Shown: piece after piece, positions 1-7,919 of the stretch
Numbering within the stretch: position 1 is the stretch's first letter
Layout: each line of letters starts with the position of its first letter
Assembly (NCBI GenBank): GCA_946623195.1
Contig: CAMOQW010000010.1
Span: forward strand, 1 to 37,174
Direction of reading: 5' to 3'
Source: an uncultured Prevotella sp.
GTDB taxonomy: Bacteria > Bacteroidota > Bacteroidia > Bacteroidales > Bacteroidaceae
Length of the DNA: 37,174 nt
Program-made: the position numbers and the translations under genes
Notes under the pieces: generated by a model
What the model saw: the letters and a program-made list of their open reading frames with translations, nothing else
Database searches by the model: none
Told to the model about the DNA's origin: nothing

Positions 1-86
1 TTTATTTAGTGACATTAATAAGCATAGTAACAATAACTATGACTAAAAGTTAAACATAAAACATTTATTCGCAGAGCCGAAATTGC

Positions 87-117
87 TTGGTTGTTTGCCC
101 AGAAGTTAGTACCTTTG
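87..117 (+). promoter_or_regulatory. Bacteroidetes-type promoter of the first operon
   Basis: TACCTTTG at 110-117 matches the -7 consensus TAnnTTTG. A TTG at 87-89 lies 20 nt upstream as a plausible -33 element. The predicted RNA has a leader of roughly 17 nt before the ATG at 138. It probably serves the three genes to 2920, because no other such box was seen between them. Confidence 0.7.
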
Positions 118-137
118 CACAGCGTAAATGAAACAAT

Positions 138-617
138 ATGGATGAAAAAGAACTGAACGAGCGCGTGGAGCGTGCTGTCGAGAACTTCATGGCAGGCTAC
201 GGATGTTGCCAGAGCGTGGTGGCAGCCTTTGCCGACCTGTATGGTCTCGACGAGCTACAGGCCAAGAAGATTGCCGCTGGTTTTGGCGGTGGTGTGGGAC
301 GGTTGCGCATGATGTGCGGAGCGGTGTCGGGCATTGTGATGCTGGTAGGGCTGGACTGTGGACAGACGGAGGGCAGCGACCGCGACGGCAAATCGGCATG
401 CTATAAGGTGGTGCAGCAACTGCTGGCACAGTCGGAAGCCGAGAACGGGAGTCTCATCTGTGCTGATATCCTGGGTCTGAAGGGCCACGAGAAGGCACAT
501 TCCAGCTATGTGGCCTCGCCTCGTACGGCAGAATATTACAAGCAGCGTCCCTGTGCTGCCAAGGTGGAGAGTGCCGCCCGTATCTTTGCCAACTATCTGC
601 GTTCGAAGGAAAGATGA
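138..617 (+). CDS. C_GCAxxG_C_C family small protein
   Basis: This 159-residue cytosolic protein matches the C_GCAxxG_C_C family (named for its conserved cysteine pattern). Visible blocks are GYGCCQSV near residues 21-28, the glycine-rich GFGGGVGR followed by MMCGAVSG near 48-65, a CADILG block near 108, and RPCAAKV near 136. The spaced cysteines suggest a redox or metal-binding role, but the family's biochemical function is not established and I assign none. The ATG follows a clear promoter by about 20 nt. Its stop overlaps the next gene's start in ATGA (614-617), indicating translational coupling with the transporter. Homologues are typically about 130-160 residues, so the gene looks complete. 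Confidence 0.85.
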   Translation: MDEKELNERVERAVENFMAGYGCCQSVVAAFADLYGLDELQAKKIAAGFGGGVGRLRMMCGAVSGIVMLVGLDCGQTEGSDRDGKSACYKVVQQLLAQSEAENGSLICADILGLKGHEKAHSSYVASPRTAEYYKQRPCAAKVESAARIFANYLRSKER

Positions 618-1603
618 ACAGACTGATCCGGTTTCTGAAGGAGTGGACGTTGCCTGTGGCCATTGCCGTAGGTACGGTAAGCTATCTGACATTCTATTAC
701 GTTCCGCAGCTCGATGACGTGGGCAACTGGCTGGGACCTCTCTTCGACCTGCTGTTCCCTATAACGGTGTTCATGACGCTGTTCTTCACCTTCTGCAAGG
801 TCGACTTCCATCAGATGCGCCCTCACCGCTGGCATGTAGGCGTGTTGGTGGCACAGTTGATGCTGGTAGCAGTGAACATCGGCATCGTCCTATGGATGAA
901 AACTTTTCATGCCCCACAATCGTCACTCACCAGTCCGCTTTTATGGGAAGCTATGCTGACATGCATTATTGGTCCTGCAGCATCAGCGTCGCCTGTAGTG
1001 GTAGGAAAGTTAGGGGGTAACATATCGACGATGACGGCTTATGTGCTGATGTCGTCACTGGCTTCGGCACTCATGATTCCTGTGGTGTTTCCTATCTTGG
1101 AGCAGACGGTGCACGCGGTTTTCATCGATGCTTTCCTCATCATTCTGCAAAAAGTCAGCATCGTATTGTTGTTGCCTTTGGTGTTGGGGTGGATGATGCA
1201 GCACTACGTAAAGCAACTATGTGCATGGATAGCAGCCCAGCCTAACCTGAGCTTCTACTGCTGGGCCGTCTCGCTGAGCATCACTACAGGAATTACCGTG
1301 AAGAACATTGTACATAGTGAGGCTTCACTCGTGCTCTTGCTGCTGATAGCGCTGGCAACATTGGCACTATGTTTCGTGCAGTTTGGCATTGGCCGCGGTA
1401 TTGGCCGGCATCTGGGTGAGGAACTCAACGCCGGCCAGGCCTTGTTCCAGAAGAATACGGCACTCAGTATCTGGGTGGCTTACATGTATCTGAATCCCGT
1501 AGCCTCCATTGGTGCCGGCTGTTACGTGCTCTGGCAGAACGTGATCAACTCGCTGGAGTTGTGGCAATATAGGAATAGTAAACATAATGACATAACTACT
1601 TAA
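614..1603 (+). CDS. SBF/BASS-like membrane transporter
   Basis: This 329-residue integral membrane protein has about nine or ten hydrophobic segments and fits the bile acid:sodium symporter-like (SBF/BASS) superfamily. Family-like features are an early LFPITVFMTLFFTFCKVDF block, a glycine/alanine-rich stretch near residues 120-140 (GPAASASPVVVGKLGG), and a C-terminal QKNTALSIWVAYMYLNP block resembling the conserved late helices. Bacterial members move diverse organic anions, so the substrate cannot be read from sequence; 'bile acid' would be an over-call. The start overlaps the previous stop (ATGA), which implies coupled translation and perhaps a shared role. The acetyl-xylan esterase begins 12 nt after its stop, so all three genes are probably cotranscribed. 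Confidence 0.75.
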   Translation: MNRLIRFLKEWTLPVAIAVGTVSYLTFYYVPQLDDVGNWLGPLFDLLFPITVFMTLFFTFCKVDFHQMRPHRWHVGVLVAQLMLVAVNIGIVLWMKTFHAPQSSLTSPLLWEAMLTCIIGPAASASPVVVGKLGGNISTMTAYVLMSSLASALMIPVVFPILEQTVHAVFIDAFLIILQKVSIVLLLPLVLGWMMQHYVKQLCAWIAAQPNLSFYCWAVSLSITTGITVKNIVHSEASLVLLLLIALATLALCFVQFGIGRGIGRHLGEELNAGQALFQKNTALSIWVAYMYLNPVASIGAGCYVLWQNVINSLELWQYRNSKHNDITT

Positions 1604-1615
1604 AAACCACATGAA

Positions 1616-2920
1616 ATGAAACGAATTTTATTGCTTTTAACCCTGCTCTGTATGCTGACGGCTGTACAGGCAGAGAACTACCCCTATCGCAGCGACTATC
1701 TGTGGGTGACGGTACCCGACCATGCCGACTGGCTCTACCAGTGTGGCGAAAAGGCTGCCGTAGAGGTGCAGTTTTACAAGTATGGCATCCCACGCGACGG
1801 ACTGGTGGAATGGGAGGTGGGAACCGACCTGCTGGACAGCGACCAGAAGGGAACTGTACAACTGAAGAACGGACGTGGCAAGATTCTGATGGGCACGGCC
1901 AGGAAACCCTGTTTCCGGGACCTGCGCCTGCGGGTGACGGTGGATGGCTGCGTCTATCAGCATCATGTCAAGGTAGGCTTTTCGGCCGACAAGATTCAGC
2001 CGTTTACTCAGGAGCCGAAAGACTTCTGGGCGTTCTGGCAGCAACAGCTGGAAGAAGCCAAGAAGTTTCCACTACACTTCACGAAGGAATATGTGGCCGA
2101 CATGTCGAACGAGAAAGTTGACTGCTACCGCATGAAGATCGACCTGGACCGCCAGCGCCATTCGTTCTATGCCTATCTGCTGATGCCTCACGGAGCCAAG
2201 GCAGGCTCCTGCCCCGTGGTGCTGACGCCTCCGGGGGCCGGTGTAAAGACAATCAAGGACGGCACAGCCCGACGTTTCTGGCCAGAGAACGGTTTCATCC
2301 GTCTGGCAATAGATATCCACGGTCTGAATCCCACGATGACCGACCAGCAGTGGGCAGAGATTAATGCCGCCTTCAACAATCGCGACAATGGCTATCTGCG
2401 CCAGAACTTAGAAAACCGCGACCAGTATTATATGAAGCATGTCTATCTGGGATTGGTGCGCTGCATCGACGTGTTGACCTCGCTGCCGGAGTGGGACGGC
2501 AAGAACGTCTTCATTCAGGGAGGCAGCCAAGGCGGTGCCCTGGCACTGATAGGAGCCGCCCTCGATCCGCGCATCACCTACTGCGTGGCCAACCATCCGG
2601 CACTGAGCGACATGGGGGCCGGTTCGGCAGGACTTACCAGCGGCTATCCACACTTCAGCAAAGAGAGCGGTGCCTATAGCGAAGCCTGCCTGAAGACACT
2701 GGCCTACTATGACGTGGTCAACTTTGCCCGCCACATCAAGTCACCAGTCTACATGACCTGGGGCTACAACGACAACACCTGTCCGCCCACCACGTCGTAT
2801 GCCGTATGGAATGTGCTGCAATGCGAAAAGGAGAGCCTCATCACCCCGATTAATGAGCACTGGACCAGCGATGCCACCGACCGAGGCCAGATGGAATGGC
2901 TGAGGAAGCACATGAAATAG
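1616..2920 (+). CDS. CE7-type acetyl-xylan esterase, secreted
   Basis: This 434-residue alpha/beta-hydrolase has a Sec signal peptide (residues 1 to about 19, ending VQA). After an N-terminal beta-rich region (20-125) comes the AXE1/CE7 catalytic domain. The nucleophile is Ser304 in GGSQGG, the acid is probably Asp386 in WGYNDNTCPP, and the base is His415 in INEHW. These are the hallmarks of cephalosporin-C deacetylase/acetyl-xylan esterases, which remove acetyl groups from xylan or xylo-oligosaccharides, here probably in the periplasm. ATG1616 is used because the upstream ATG1611 runs straight into TGA. It is last in its operon, and a strong terminator follows 3 nt after the stop. It complements the two GH10 xylanases near 24-31 kb. 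Confidence 0.9.
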   Translation: MKRILLLLTLLCMLTAVQAENYPYRSDYLWVTVPDHADWLYQCGEKAAVEVQFYKYGIPRDGLVEWEVGTDLLDSDQKGTVQLKNGRGKILMGTARKPCFRDLRLRVTVDGCVYQHHVKVGFSADKIQPFTQEPKDFWAFWQQQLEEAKKFPLHFTKEYVADMSNEKVDCYRMKIDLDRQRHSFYAYLLMPHGAKAGSCPVVLTPPGAGVKTIKDGTARRFWPENGFIRLAIDIHGLNPTMTDQQWAEINAAFNNRDNGYLRQNLENRDQYYMKHVYLGLVRCIDVLTSLPEWDGKNVFIQGGSQGGALALIGAALDPRITYCVANHPALSDMGAGSAGLTSGYPHFSKESGAYSEACLKTLAYYDVVNFARHIKSPVYMTWGYNDNTCPPTTSYAVWNVLQCEKESLITPINEHWTSDATDRGQMEWLRKHMK

Positions 2921-2922
2921 AA

Positions 2923-2957
2923 AAAAAATCCCCGCCAAACAGATGGCGGGGATTTTT
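2923..2957. terminator. Bidirectional intrinsic terminator
   Basis: An A tract and TCCCCGCC pair with GGCGGGGA and a T tract around an 8-nt loop. The symmetric A/T runs let the hairpin end both the plus-strand esterase transcript and the minus-strand rplM-tsf operon, which converge here. Confidence 0.92.
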
Positions 2958-2977
2958 ATGATGGAATGCGCGGGTGA

Positions 2978-3973
2978 TTATTCTGCAACCAGCGTGAAGC
3001 GCTTGAAATCTACAATCTTCAGTTCCTTGTCCTGCTGGGCAAGCCACTGGGAAACGGTAGCCTTGTCGCCGTCGCCGAACTGGAACTCCTGGTCAACCAG
3101 ACAGTTCTCCTTCAGGAACTTGTTCACACGACCCTTGGCGATGTTCTCAATCATAGGCATCTTCAGCTGGGCCTCGCCCTCAGCCTTAGCGGTCTCGATG
3201 AGCTTGCGAGCCTCGTCGGCCTGCTCCTGAGTGAGCCAACCCTTAGCCATGTTCGACTCGATGTGATCCTCAGAGTCTACCAGATTGGGGTTGATGCCAG
3301 CCTTCTTAAGCTTCATCTCTACGAACTTCTCAACCTGCTCCAGCTTGGTCTTCTCTACTGCAGTCTTGTACTCCTCGTCCAGAATCTTCTGGTCAACGCT
3401 CTCTGCATTCAGAGCCACGGGCTTCATGGCAGCTACCTGCATGGCCAGCTTGTGGCCAATCTCGGCAGCAGGCTTGTTCAGCTGGACCATGGTGCACAGG
3501 GTGTTCTTACCCATGTGGTTGTAGACCTCGATGTTCTCACCTTCGAGTACGAGGTAGCCGTCGAGTTCCATTTTCTCACCGGTGATTCCCGAACGCTGCG
3601 TAACAGCCTCCTGGGCAGTCTGACCGTTGATGGTCAGAGCCTTCACAGCCTCGATGTCCTTGCACTTGTTGGCAATGGCAGCATCCAGGATGCTCTGGGT
3701 CAGCGCGATGAAGTCAGCACCGTTGGCAACGAAGTCGGTCTCGCACTTTAAGGCAATCATTGCGGCAAAGCCGTCAGCAGCCTTAACGAGTACGCAACCA
3801 TTGGAAGTCTCACGGTCGGAACGCTTGGCAGCAATGGCGAGGCCACGCTCACGAAGCAGTTCCTTCGCCTTGTCGAAGTCGCCCTCGGCTTCGGTCAGAG
3901 CCTTCTTGACGTCAGCCAGACCGGCACCGGTCATAGCGCGAAGCTTCTTGATATCATCTATTGATATAGCCAT
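2978..3973 (-). CDS. tsf: Translation elongation factor Ts
   Basis: The 331-residue EF-Ts is the guanine-nucleotide exchange factor that regenerates EF-Tu-GTP. The N-terminal UBA-like domain with the family signature is present (LRAMTGAGLADVKKAL, residues 12-27, then EGDFDKAKELLRERG). The EF-Tu-contacting core motif appears as CETDFVA near residue 76. The length fits Bacteroidales EF-Ts, which is somewhat longer than the E. coli protein. It is the last gene of the rplM-rpsI-rpsB-tsf operon, 48 nt after rpsB, and is terminated by the hairpin at 2923-2957. rpsB-tsf linkage is nearly universal in bacteria. Confidence 0.97.
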   Translation of the reverse strand: MAISIDDIKKLRAMTGAGLADVKKALTEAEGDFDKAKELLRERGLAIAAKRSDRETSNGCVLVKAADGFAAMIALKCETDFVANGADFIALTQSILDAAIANKCKDIEAVKALTINGQTAQEAVTQRSGITGEKMELDGYLVLEGENIEVYNHMGKNTLCTMVQLNKPAAEIGHKLAMQVAAMKPVALNAESVDQKILDEEYKTAVEKTKLEQVEKFVEMKLKKAGINPNLVDSEDHIESNMAKGWLTQEQADEARKLIETAKAEGEAQLKMPMIENIAKGRVNKFLKENCLVDQEFQFGDGDKATVSQWLAQQDKELKIVDFKRFTLVAE

Positions 3974-4021
3974 AATCTTTTTAACTTTATACTATGTTGT
4001 TTTGTACTTTGGACTAATTGA

Positions 4022-4882
4022 TTACTCTGCAGGAGCCTCCTCTGCGGCGGGAGTTTCCTCTGCGGCGGGAGCCTCAGTAGCAGGAGCAGCCTCTTCAGCA
4101 GCCTTGCGAGGCTTGCGAGCCTGGCGCTTGGGCTTTGCCTCTTCGCCCTCAGCCTCAGCCTGTGCTTCGGCAGCCTTTTCGTCAGCCTTCTCAACCTTGC
4201 GCTCTTCAATGCCCTCACTGATGGCATTGCAGCAAGCGGACAGTATCACCTCTACGCTGTCTTTGGCATCATCGTTGGCGGGAATGACGAAGTCGATGTT
4301 CTTGGGATCAGAGTTGGTGTCAACGATACCAAACACAGGAATACCCAGACGGTTGGCCTCACGTACGGCAATCTGCTCCTTCATCACGTCTACCACGAAG
4401 AGGGCAGAAGGCAGGCGGGTCAGGTCGGCGATAGAACCGAGGGTCTTCTCCAGCTTAGCGCGCTGGCGGGTCACCTGCAGCAGCTCGCGCTTCGACAGGT
4501 TGGCGTATGTGCCATCCTGCATCAGCTTGTCGATGTTCGTCATTTTCTTAACGGCCTTGCGGATAGTCGGGAAGTTGGTCAACATGCCACCCGGCCAGCG
4601 CTCAATCACATAAGGCATTCCCACGCTCTGAGCTTTCTCTGCGATGATGCCCTTGGTTTGTTTTTTAGTAGCGACGAACAGCACCTTCTTGCCACTCTTG
4701 GCAATCTGCTTCAGTGCCTCTGCAGCCTCGTCAATCTTGATGACGGTCTTGTGCAGGTCAATAATATGAATACCGTTACGTTCGGTATAGATGTAAGGAG
4801 CCATGGCAGGGTTCCACTTACGCTTCAGGTGACCGAAGTGACAGCCAGCCTGCAGCAACTGTTCAAAATTTGTTCTTGCCAT
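4022..4882 (-). CDS. rpsB: 30S ribosomal protein S2 with acidic Ala/Glu-rich tail
   Basis: S2 is a 30S subunit protein needed late in assembly and for S1 binding. The family N-terminus (LLQAGCHFGHLKRKWNP) and the central block RLPSALFVVDVMKEQIAVREA followed by GIPVFGIVDTNSDP identify it. At 286 residues it is longer than the usual 240-260. The surplus is a low-complexity tail after about residue 230, first rich in Ala, Glu and Lys and ending in repeated PAAEE-type units. The tail sequence is coded by GC-rich imperfect repeats and may vary in length between strains. It sits between rpsI (126-nt gap with hairpins) and tsf. Confidence 0.97.
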   Translation of the reverse strand: MARTNFEQLLQAGCHFGHLKRKWNPAMAPYIYTERNGIHIIDLHKTVIKIDEAAEALKQIAKSGKKVLFVATKKQTKGIIAEKAQSVGMPYVIERWPGGMLTNFPTIRKAVKKMTNIDKLMQDGTYANLSKRELLQVTRQRAKLEKTLGSIADLTRLPSALFVVDVMKEQIAVREANRLGIPVFGIVDTNSDPKNIDFVIPANDDAKDSVEVILSACCNAISEGIEERKVEKADEKAAEAQAEAEGEEAKPKRQARKPRKAAEEAAPATEAPAAEETPAAEEAPAE

Positions 4883-4950
4883 TTTGTTTTCTTTTTGTTT
4901 TTAATTGTTTACCTTCTTGTTAATCTTTTGTTAGATCAGCCACAGGGTAG

Positions 4951-5024
4951 TCCCCCGCCTCTTGGGGGGAATCTCTGCGGTTTAGATACTAAACATCGTT
5001 CAGTGGTATTAACGCTTACTGAAC
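4951..5024 (-). promoter_or_regulatory. Hairpins in the rpsI-rpsB intercistronic region
   Basis: The 126-nt gap between rpsI and rpsB holds a C5/G5 hairpin (TCCCCC at 4951-4956 with GGGGGA at 4965-4970) and a short GTTTA/TAAAC hairpin (4980-4994). A GTTCAGT/ACTGAAC pairing (4998-5004 with 5018-5024) spans the rpsI stop codon. No T tract follows on the minus strand and no TAnnTTTG box is seen. RNA processing, attenuation, or an S2 autoregulatory site are all possible. Confidence 0.4.
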
Positions 5025-5395
5025 TGGAAGCGACGACGAGCCTTGGGCCGACCGGGCTTCTTACGCTCAACCTCACGGGCATCGCGAGTCAGGAAACCAT
5101 GGTCTTTCAGGTTCTTCTTGTCCTCGGCATTGATCTTTACAAGTGCACGGGCGATAGCCAAACGCAAAGCCTGGCTCTGGCCTGTGAAACCACCACCGTC
5201 GAGGTTGGCCTTGATGTCGTATTTCTCGGCGACCTCTAACAGCTGCAGAGGCTGCTTCACCACATACTGCAGGATAGCAGAGGGGAAGTAAACTTCCAAG
5301 TCTTTCTTGTTGATCGTGATCTTGCCAGTACCCTCTGACAGATAAACGCGAGCCACTGAACTCTTGCGACGACCTATTGCATTGATGTATTCCAT
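5009..5395 (-). CDS. rpsI: 30S ribosomal protein S9
   Basis: S9 is a 30S head protein whose C-terminal tail reaches the P-site tRNA. The family start MEYINAIGRRKSSVARVYL, the GGGFTGQSQALRLAIARAL block, and the basic terminus KKPGRPKARRRFQFSKR are all visible; the final SKR is the conserved P-site-contacting tail. I start at the ATG at 5395 (128 residues, the normal Bacteroidales length) rather than an in-frame TTG four codons upstream. The rplM stop lies 34 nt upstream, so the two are cotranscribed as in most bacteria. Confidence 0.97.
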   Translation of the reverse strand: MEYINAIGRRKSSVARVYLSEGTGKITINKKDLEVYFPSAILQYVVKQPLQLLEVAEKYDIKANLDGGGFTGQSQALRLAIARALVKINAEDKKNLKDHGFLTRDAREVERKKPGRPKARRRFQFSKR

Positions 5396-5429
5396 CTTAA
5401 CTTTCAACTTTAAACTTTAAACTATAAAC

Positions 5430-5897
5430 TTACTTGTACTGGTTGATATCGATAGCCTTGGGCTTCTGAGCCTCATGGGGATGCTCGGTTCCCTCATAGA
5501 CATAGAGGTTGTTCAGCAGACTGCGACCGAGAGGGCCTTTGGGCAGCATGCCCTTGACAGCGTGCTTCAAGATGCGCTCTACGCCGAAGGGCTTCTTGCG
5601 GAGCTGGGCGGGCGTGTTGAAGCGCTGACCACCGGGATAGCCAGTGTAGCGAGTGTAGACCTTGTCGGTCTCTTTCTTACCAGTGAATACCACCTTCTGG
5701 GCATTGATGATGATTACGTTGTCACCACAGTCCTGATTGGGTGTGAAGGTTGGCTTGTACTTTCCGCGGATAATCTTAGCTACCTTTGAAGCGAGGCGGC
5801 CTACTACCTGGTCGGTAGCATCGATAACCACCCATTCCTTCTGTTCGCGAGCAGCTTCCTTACTGACGGAAACGGTCTTGTAACTTAAAGTGTTCAT
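5430..5897 (-). CDS. rplM: 50S ribosomal protein L13
   Basis: L13 is an early-assembly 50S protein. Diagnostic blocks in its 155 residues are WVVIDATDQVVGRLAS (23-38), the GDNVIIINAQKVVFTGKK stretch (58-75), the RYTGYPGG motif (83-90), and VKGMLPKGPLGR (114-125) near the C-terminus. It is the first gene of the operon. The ATG is preceded by a purine-rich AAAAGAGAA stretch and a long leader of about 200 nt that may carry autoregulation. Confidence 0.97.
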   Translation of the reverse strand: MNTLSYKTVSVSKEAAREQKEWVVIDATDQVVGRLASKVAKIIRGKYKPTFTPNQDCGDNVIIINAQKVVFTGKKETDKVYTRYTGYPGGQRFNTPAQLRKKPFGVERILKHAVKGMLPKGPLGRSLLNNLYVYEGTEHPHEAQKPKAIDINQYK

Positions 5898-6099
5898 TTC
5901 TCTTTTAAATTTTACTACTAAAAAACATTGTTGTTTGAATTACTCTCTTATGCACAAACATCACCACGCACAGGGGTCTAACTCCCTGCTCGTAGTCTAA
6001 CGTCTATGCTGAACCCTGATTCACAAACCGTAATGCCCGGCCAAAGACACCACTATTTACACAAGATTCACGGGGATTCTAAGTCTCTCCCCAATAATC
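5898..6099 (-). promoter_or_regulatory. Long structured 5' leader of the rplM operon (candidate r-protein leader)
   Basis: About 200 nt separate the promoter from the rplM ATG and hold no ORF. On the minus strand a GGGGA...TCCCC hairpin sits near the 5' end and a CAGGG...CCCTG hairpin in the middle; an A/T-rich segment precedes the ATG. Other leaders in this window are mostly 5-50 nt, so this one is an outlier. Ribosomal-protein leader RNAs are known for L13 operons in Bacteroidia as I recall, but I could not test the match. Confidence 0.5.
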
Positions 6100-6105
6100 G
6101 GACTG

Positions 6106-6113
6106 CAAAGGTA
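6106..6113 (-). promoter_or_regulatory. Promoter -7 box of the rplM-rpsI-rpsB-tsf operon
   Basis: On the minus strand the sequence reads TACCTTTG, a perfect TAnnTTTG. A TTG lies 16 nt upstream and a TTTG 25 nt upstream, so the -33 element is ambiguous. Confidence 0.75.
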
Positions 6114-6182
6114 CTACTAAATTGTGAAACAAGGAAAACAAAAGAAAAAAAACGAGGATAAAAGGCAATGTTTTATGATAAT

Positions 6183-6965
6183 TTAACGCCTCTTACGATT
6201 TCTTGGCTTACCGTTTGCCGTTGCATTGGTACTCTTTGGCTCCACCTTGGGGGCAAAGGGATCTTTGATGATAGTTGTCCGCAGGATACGTACATCATTA
6301 TATGGCCTGTCGTAGCGGTCAGTAGCCATCTGCTGGATGCTGTCCACTACGTCGAGGCCTTCAAGCACTTCACCGAATACGGTGTATTGTCCGTCCAGAT
6401 GTGGTGCGCCGCCTAAGGTTTTGTAGGCGTCAACCATCTCAGGAGTGAGTTTCACGCTGCCGTTCGTCATGCTGTCCAAGTGTTCCTGTATACGGTCTAA
6501 CATTCTGTCGTTACAAGTCTGTCCCCAGACGATGTAGAACTGGCAGGCCCCAGAGCGCTGTTCGGGGTTGACGTTGTCTGGCTCGCGGGCAGCAGCTACC
6601 GCACCCCGCCGATGAAACAACCCGGGCAACCGGAACTCCGGCTCCAGCGTATAGTCGAGTTCGCCGTTGCCAAGTCGCTGGCCCGGTTTGGCATACTTGC
6701 TGTTGATGTCGCCGCTCTGAATCATGAAGTCTGCAATTACGCGATGGAACAGCAGCGAGTCGTAGACGTGCATGCGGTTGAGCTTCAAGAAATTGTCGCG
6801 ATGCTGCGGGGTCTCGTTAAAGAGAGCGATGCGGATGTTGCCCTTGGTAGTTTCCAGCAGCACCTCGGCACGCTCATCCTGGCCTTGTATGTATAGGGGC
6901 AGCAGCTGCATCACGGCTGCCAGCGCCCAGACTTTCCGTTGAAATCGTTCTAAATGTCTCATCAT
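6183..6965 (-). CDS. Secreted cyclophilin-type peptidyl-prolyl isomerase
   Basis: Cyclophilins catalyse cis-trans isomerisation of Xaa-Pro bonds; this one has a signal peptide and probably works in the periplasm. Visible motifs are VLLETTKGNIRIALFNE at the domain start, FHRVIADFMIQSGD (the conserved FHRVI..F..QGGD block with S for G), the ACQFYIV block, and GQYTVFGEVLEGLDVVDSI. A lysine/arginine-rich tail ends the protein. I start at ATG6965 (260 residues, MMRHLERF...). The longer frame begins with TTG, and its ATG at 6983 coincides with the predicted transcription start of the TACCTTTG promoter, so neither is likely. A substrate-side insert of about 30 residues precedes the LDGQYTVFG block, as is common in Bacteroidales homologues. 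Confidence 0.88.
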   Translation of the reverse strand: MMRHLERFQRKVWALAAVMQLLPLYIQGQDERAEVLLETTKGNIRIALFNETPQHRDNFLKLNRMHVYDSLLFHRVIADFMIQSGDINSKYAKPGQRLGNGELDYTLEPEFRLPGLFHRRGAVAAAREPDNVNPEQRSGACQFYIVWGQTCNDRMLDRIQEHLDSMTNGSVKLTPEMVDAYKTLGGAPHLDGQYTVFGEVLEGLDVVDSIQQMATDRYDRPYNDVRILRTTIIKDPFAPKVEPKSTNATANGKPRNRKRR

Positions 6966-6985
6966 CTTTCTGATTATTGCCATCG

Positions 6986-6993
6986 CAAAGGTA
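6986..6993 (-). promoter_or_regulatory. Promoter -7 box of the cyclophilin gene
   Basis: TACCTTTG on the minus strand, about 20 nt before ATG6965. Its position inside the longer reading frame decides the start codon choice. Confidence 0.65.
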
Positions 6994-7057
6994 GCGATTC
7001 TTTCCGACAATCACTACGGTTTAACATATTTTATTTTGCACCTCCCCTGCGACATCT

Positions 7058-7762
7058 TCAGCACAAGTATTCCAATAGCTCGCCAAAATGTTCAATCTTC
7101 TGAAGCCGCTCGTGCGGAAACTCCTCCGATTTCTCAATGGCCCATACCACGTGATAGGGAATGTGGACGGCCCAGGCACCGGCGGCGAGGGCGGGAGCAA
7201 TGTCGGAACGGAAGGAGTTACCCACCATGACGGTCTCTTCGGGAGCCACCCCAAGGTTCTCGCAGAGCTGGCGGTATTCACGCTCCGTCTTGTTGCTGAC
7301 GGTCTCCACGTGCGAGAAATACTGCTCCAGACCCGAGCGGCGCAGTTTTGCCTCCTGGTCCATCAATTCGCCCTTAGTGAAGACAACCAGCCGGTAGCGG
7401 CGCAGGGCAGCCAGCCGGGCCAGTGTTTCGGCTACTTCAGGCAACGGAGTGGTAGGAAACTCCAGCAGTTCCTTTCCCATGTCTAATAGCTGCTGAACGA
7501 TGTGTCCCGTCAGCTGTCCACCGGTTACGCGTACGGCATTTTCAATGAGTGACAGGGTGAAGGCCTTGGTGCCGTAGCCCGTCAGACTCAGGTTCTTGCG
7601 CTCTGTTTCTACAAGTCCCTGACTAACCTCGCGGGCGGTGGCCCACGGACTCAGCAACTGGCAGCACCGGCGTTCCACGTCGTCAAACCATGACTGACAG
7701 TCCCACAATGTGTCGTCGGCATCAAAAGCCAGCACTTTAATATTGGTAATAATCTTGTTCAT
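7058..7762 (-). CDS. HAD-superfamily hydrolase
   Basis: This is a 234-residue haloacid-dehalogenase-like phosphatase. Motif I is FDADDTLW, residues 13-20, with the nucleophile Asp14 and acid/base Asp16. A helical cap follows. Motif II is the LVVFTKG region, motif III is the lysine in the SNKTEREY segment, and motif IV is MVGNSFRSDIAPALAAGAW. The substrate is probably a small phosphorylated metabolite but cannot be named. The ATG at 7762 is chosen because it starts 13 residues before motif I, as in the family; upstream in-frame codons overlap the promoter box at 7768-7775. Only five nucleotides separate that box from the ATG, so the transcript would be nearly leaderless. Confidence 0.87.
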   Translation of the reverse strand: MNKIITNIKVLAFDADDTLWDCQSWFDDVERRCCQLLSPWATAREVSQGLVETERKNLSLTGYGTKAFTLSLIENAVRVTGGQLTGHIVQQLLDMGKELLEFPTTPLPEVAETLARLAALRRYRLVVFTKGELMDQEAKLRRSGLEQYFSHVETVSNKTEREYRQLCENLGVAPEETVMVGNSFRSDIAPALAAGAWAVHIPYHVVWAIEKSEEFPHERLQKIEHFGELLEYLC

Positions 7763-7767
7763 GGGTG

Positions 7768-7775
7768 CAAAATTA
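7768..7775 (-). promoter_or_regulatory. Promoter -7 box of the HAD gene, nearly leaderless
   Basis: TAATTTTG on the minus strand fits TAnnTTTG and ends 5 nt before the ATG. A TTTG lies about 24 nt upstream, slightly longer than the usual spacing. Confidence 0.5.
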
Positions 7776-7871
7776 ATGTTTTTTGTCATACGGAGTTTAC
7801 AAAGGACGGTGTTTTCAGATAAAATAACATAATTAGTTGGCAGCGATGGCAGATAGTTGATATTTTTTTCG

Positions 7872-7879
7872 TATCTTTG
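7872..7879 (+). promoter_or_regulatory. Promoter -7 box of mdh
   Basis: TATCTTTG matches TAnnTTTG, 40 nt before the ATG at 7920. No clear -33 TTTG is seen at the right distance. Confidence 0.7.
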
Positions 7880-7919
7880 CAGCATTCGAAATATAAATCA
7901 ATAATAATACTACAAAAGT

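Noticed and set aside
614..1603. Naming the transporter a bile-acid symporter
   Set aside because: Only superfamily membership is supported; bacterial relatives carry many different anions.
3627..4613. 328-codon plus-strand frame across tsf and rpsB
   Set aside because: It is antisense to two unmistakable housekeeping genes and its sequence is low-complexity Ala/Ser derived from the S2 tail.
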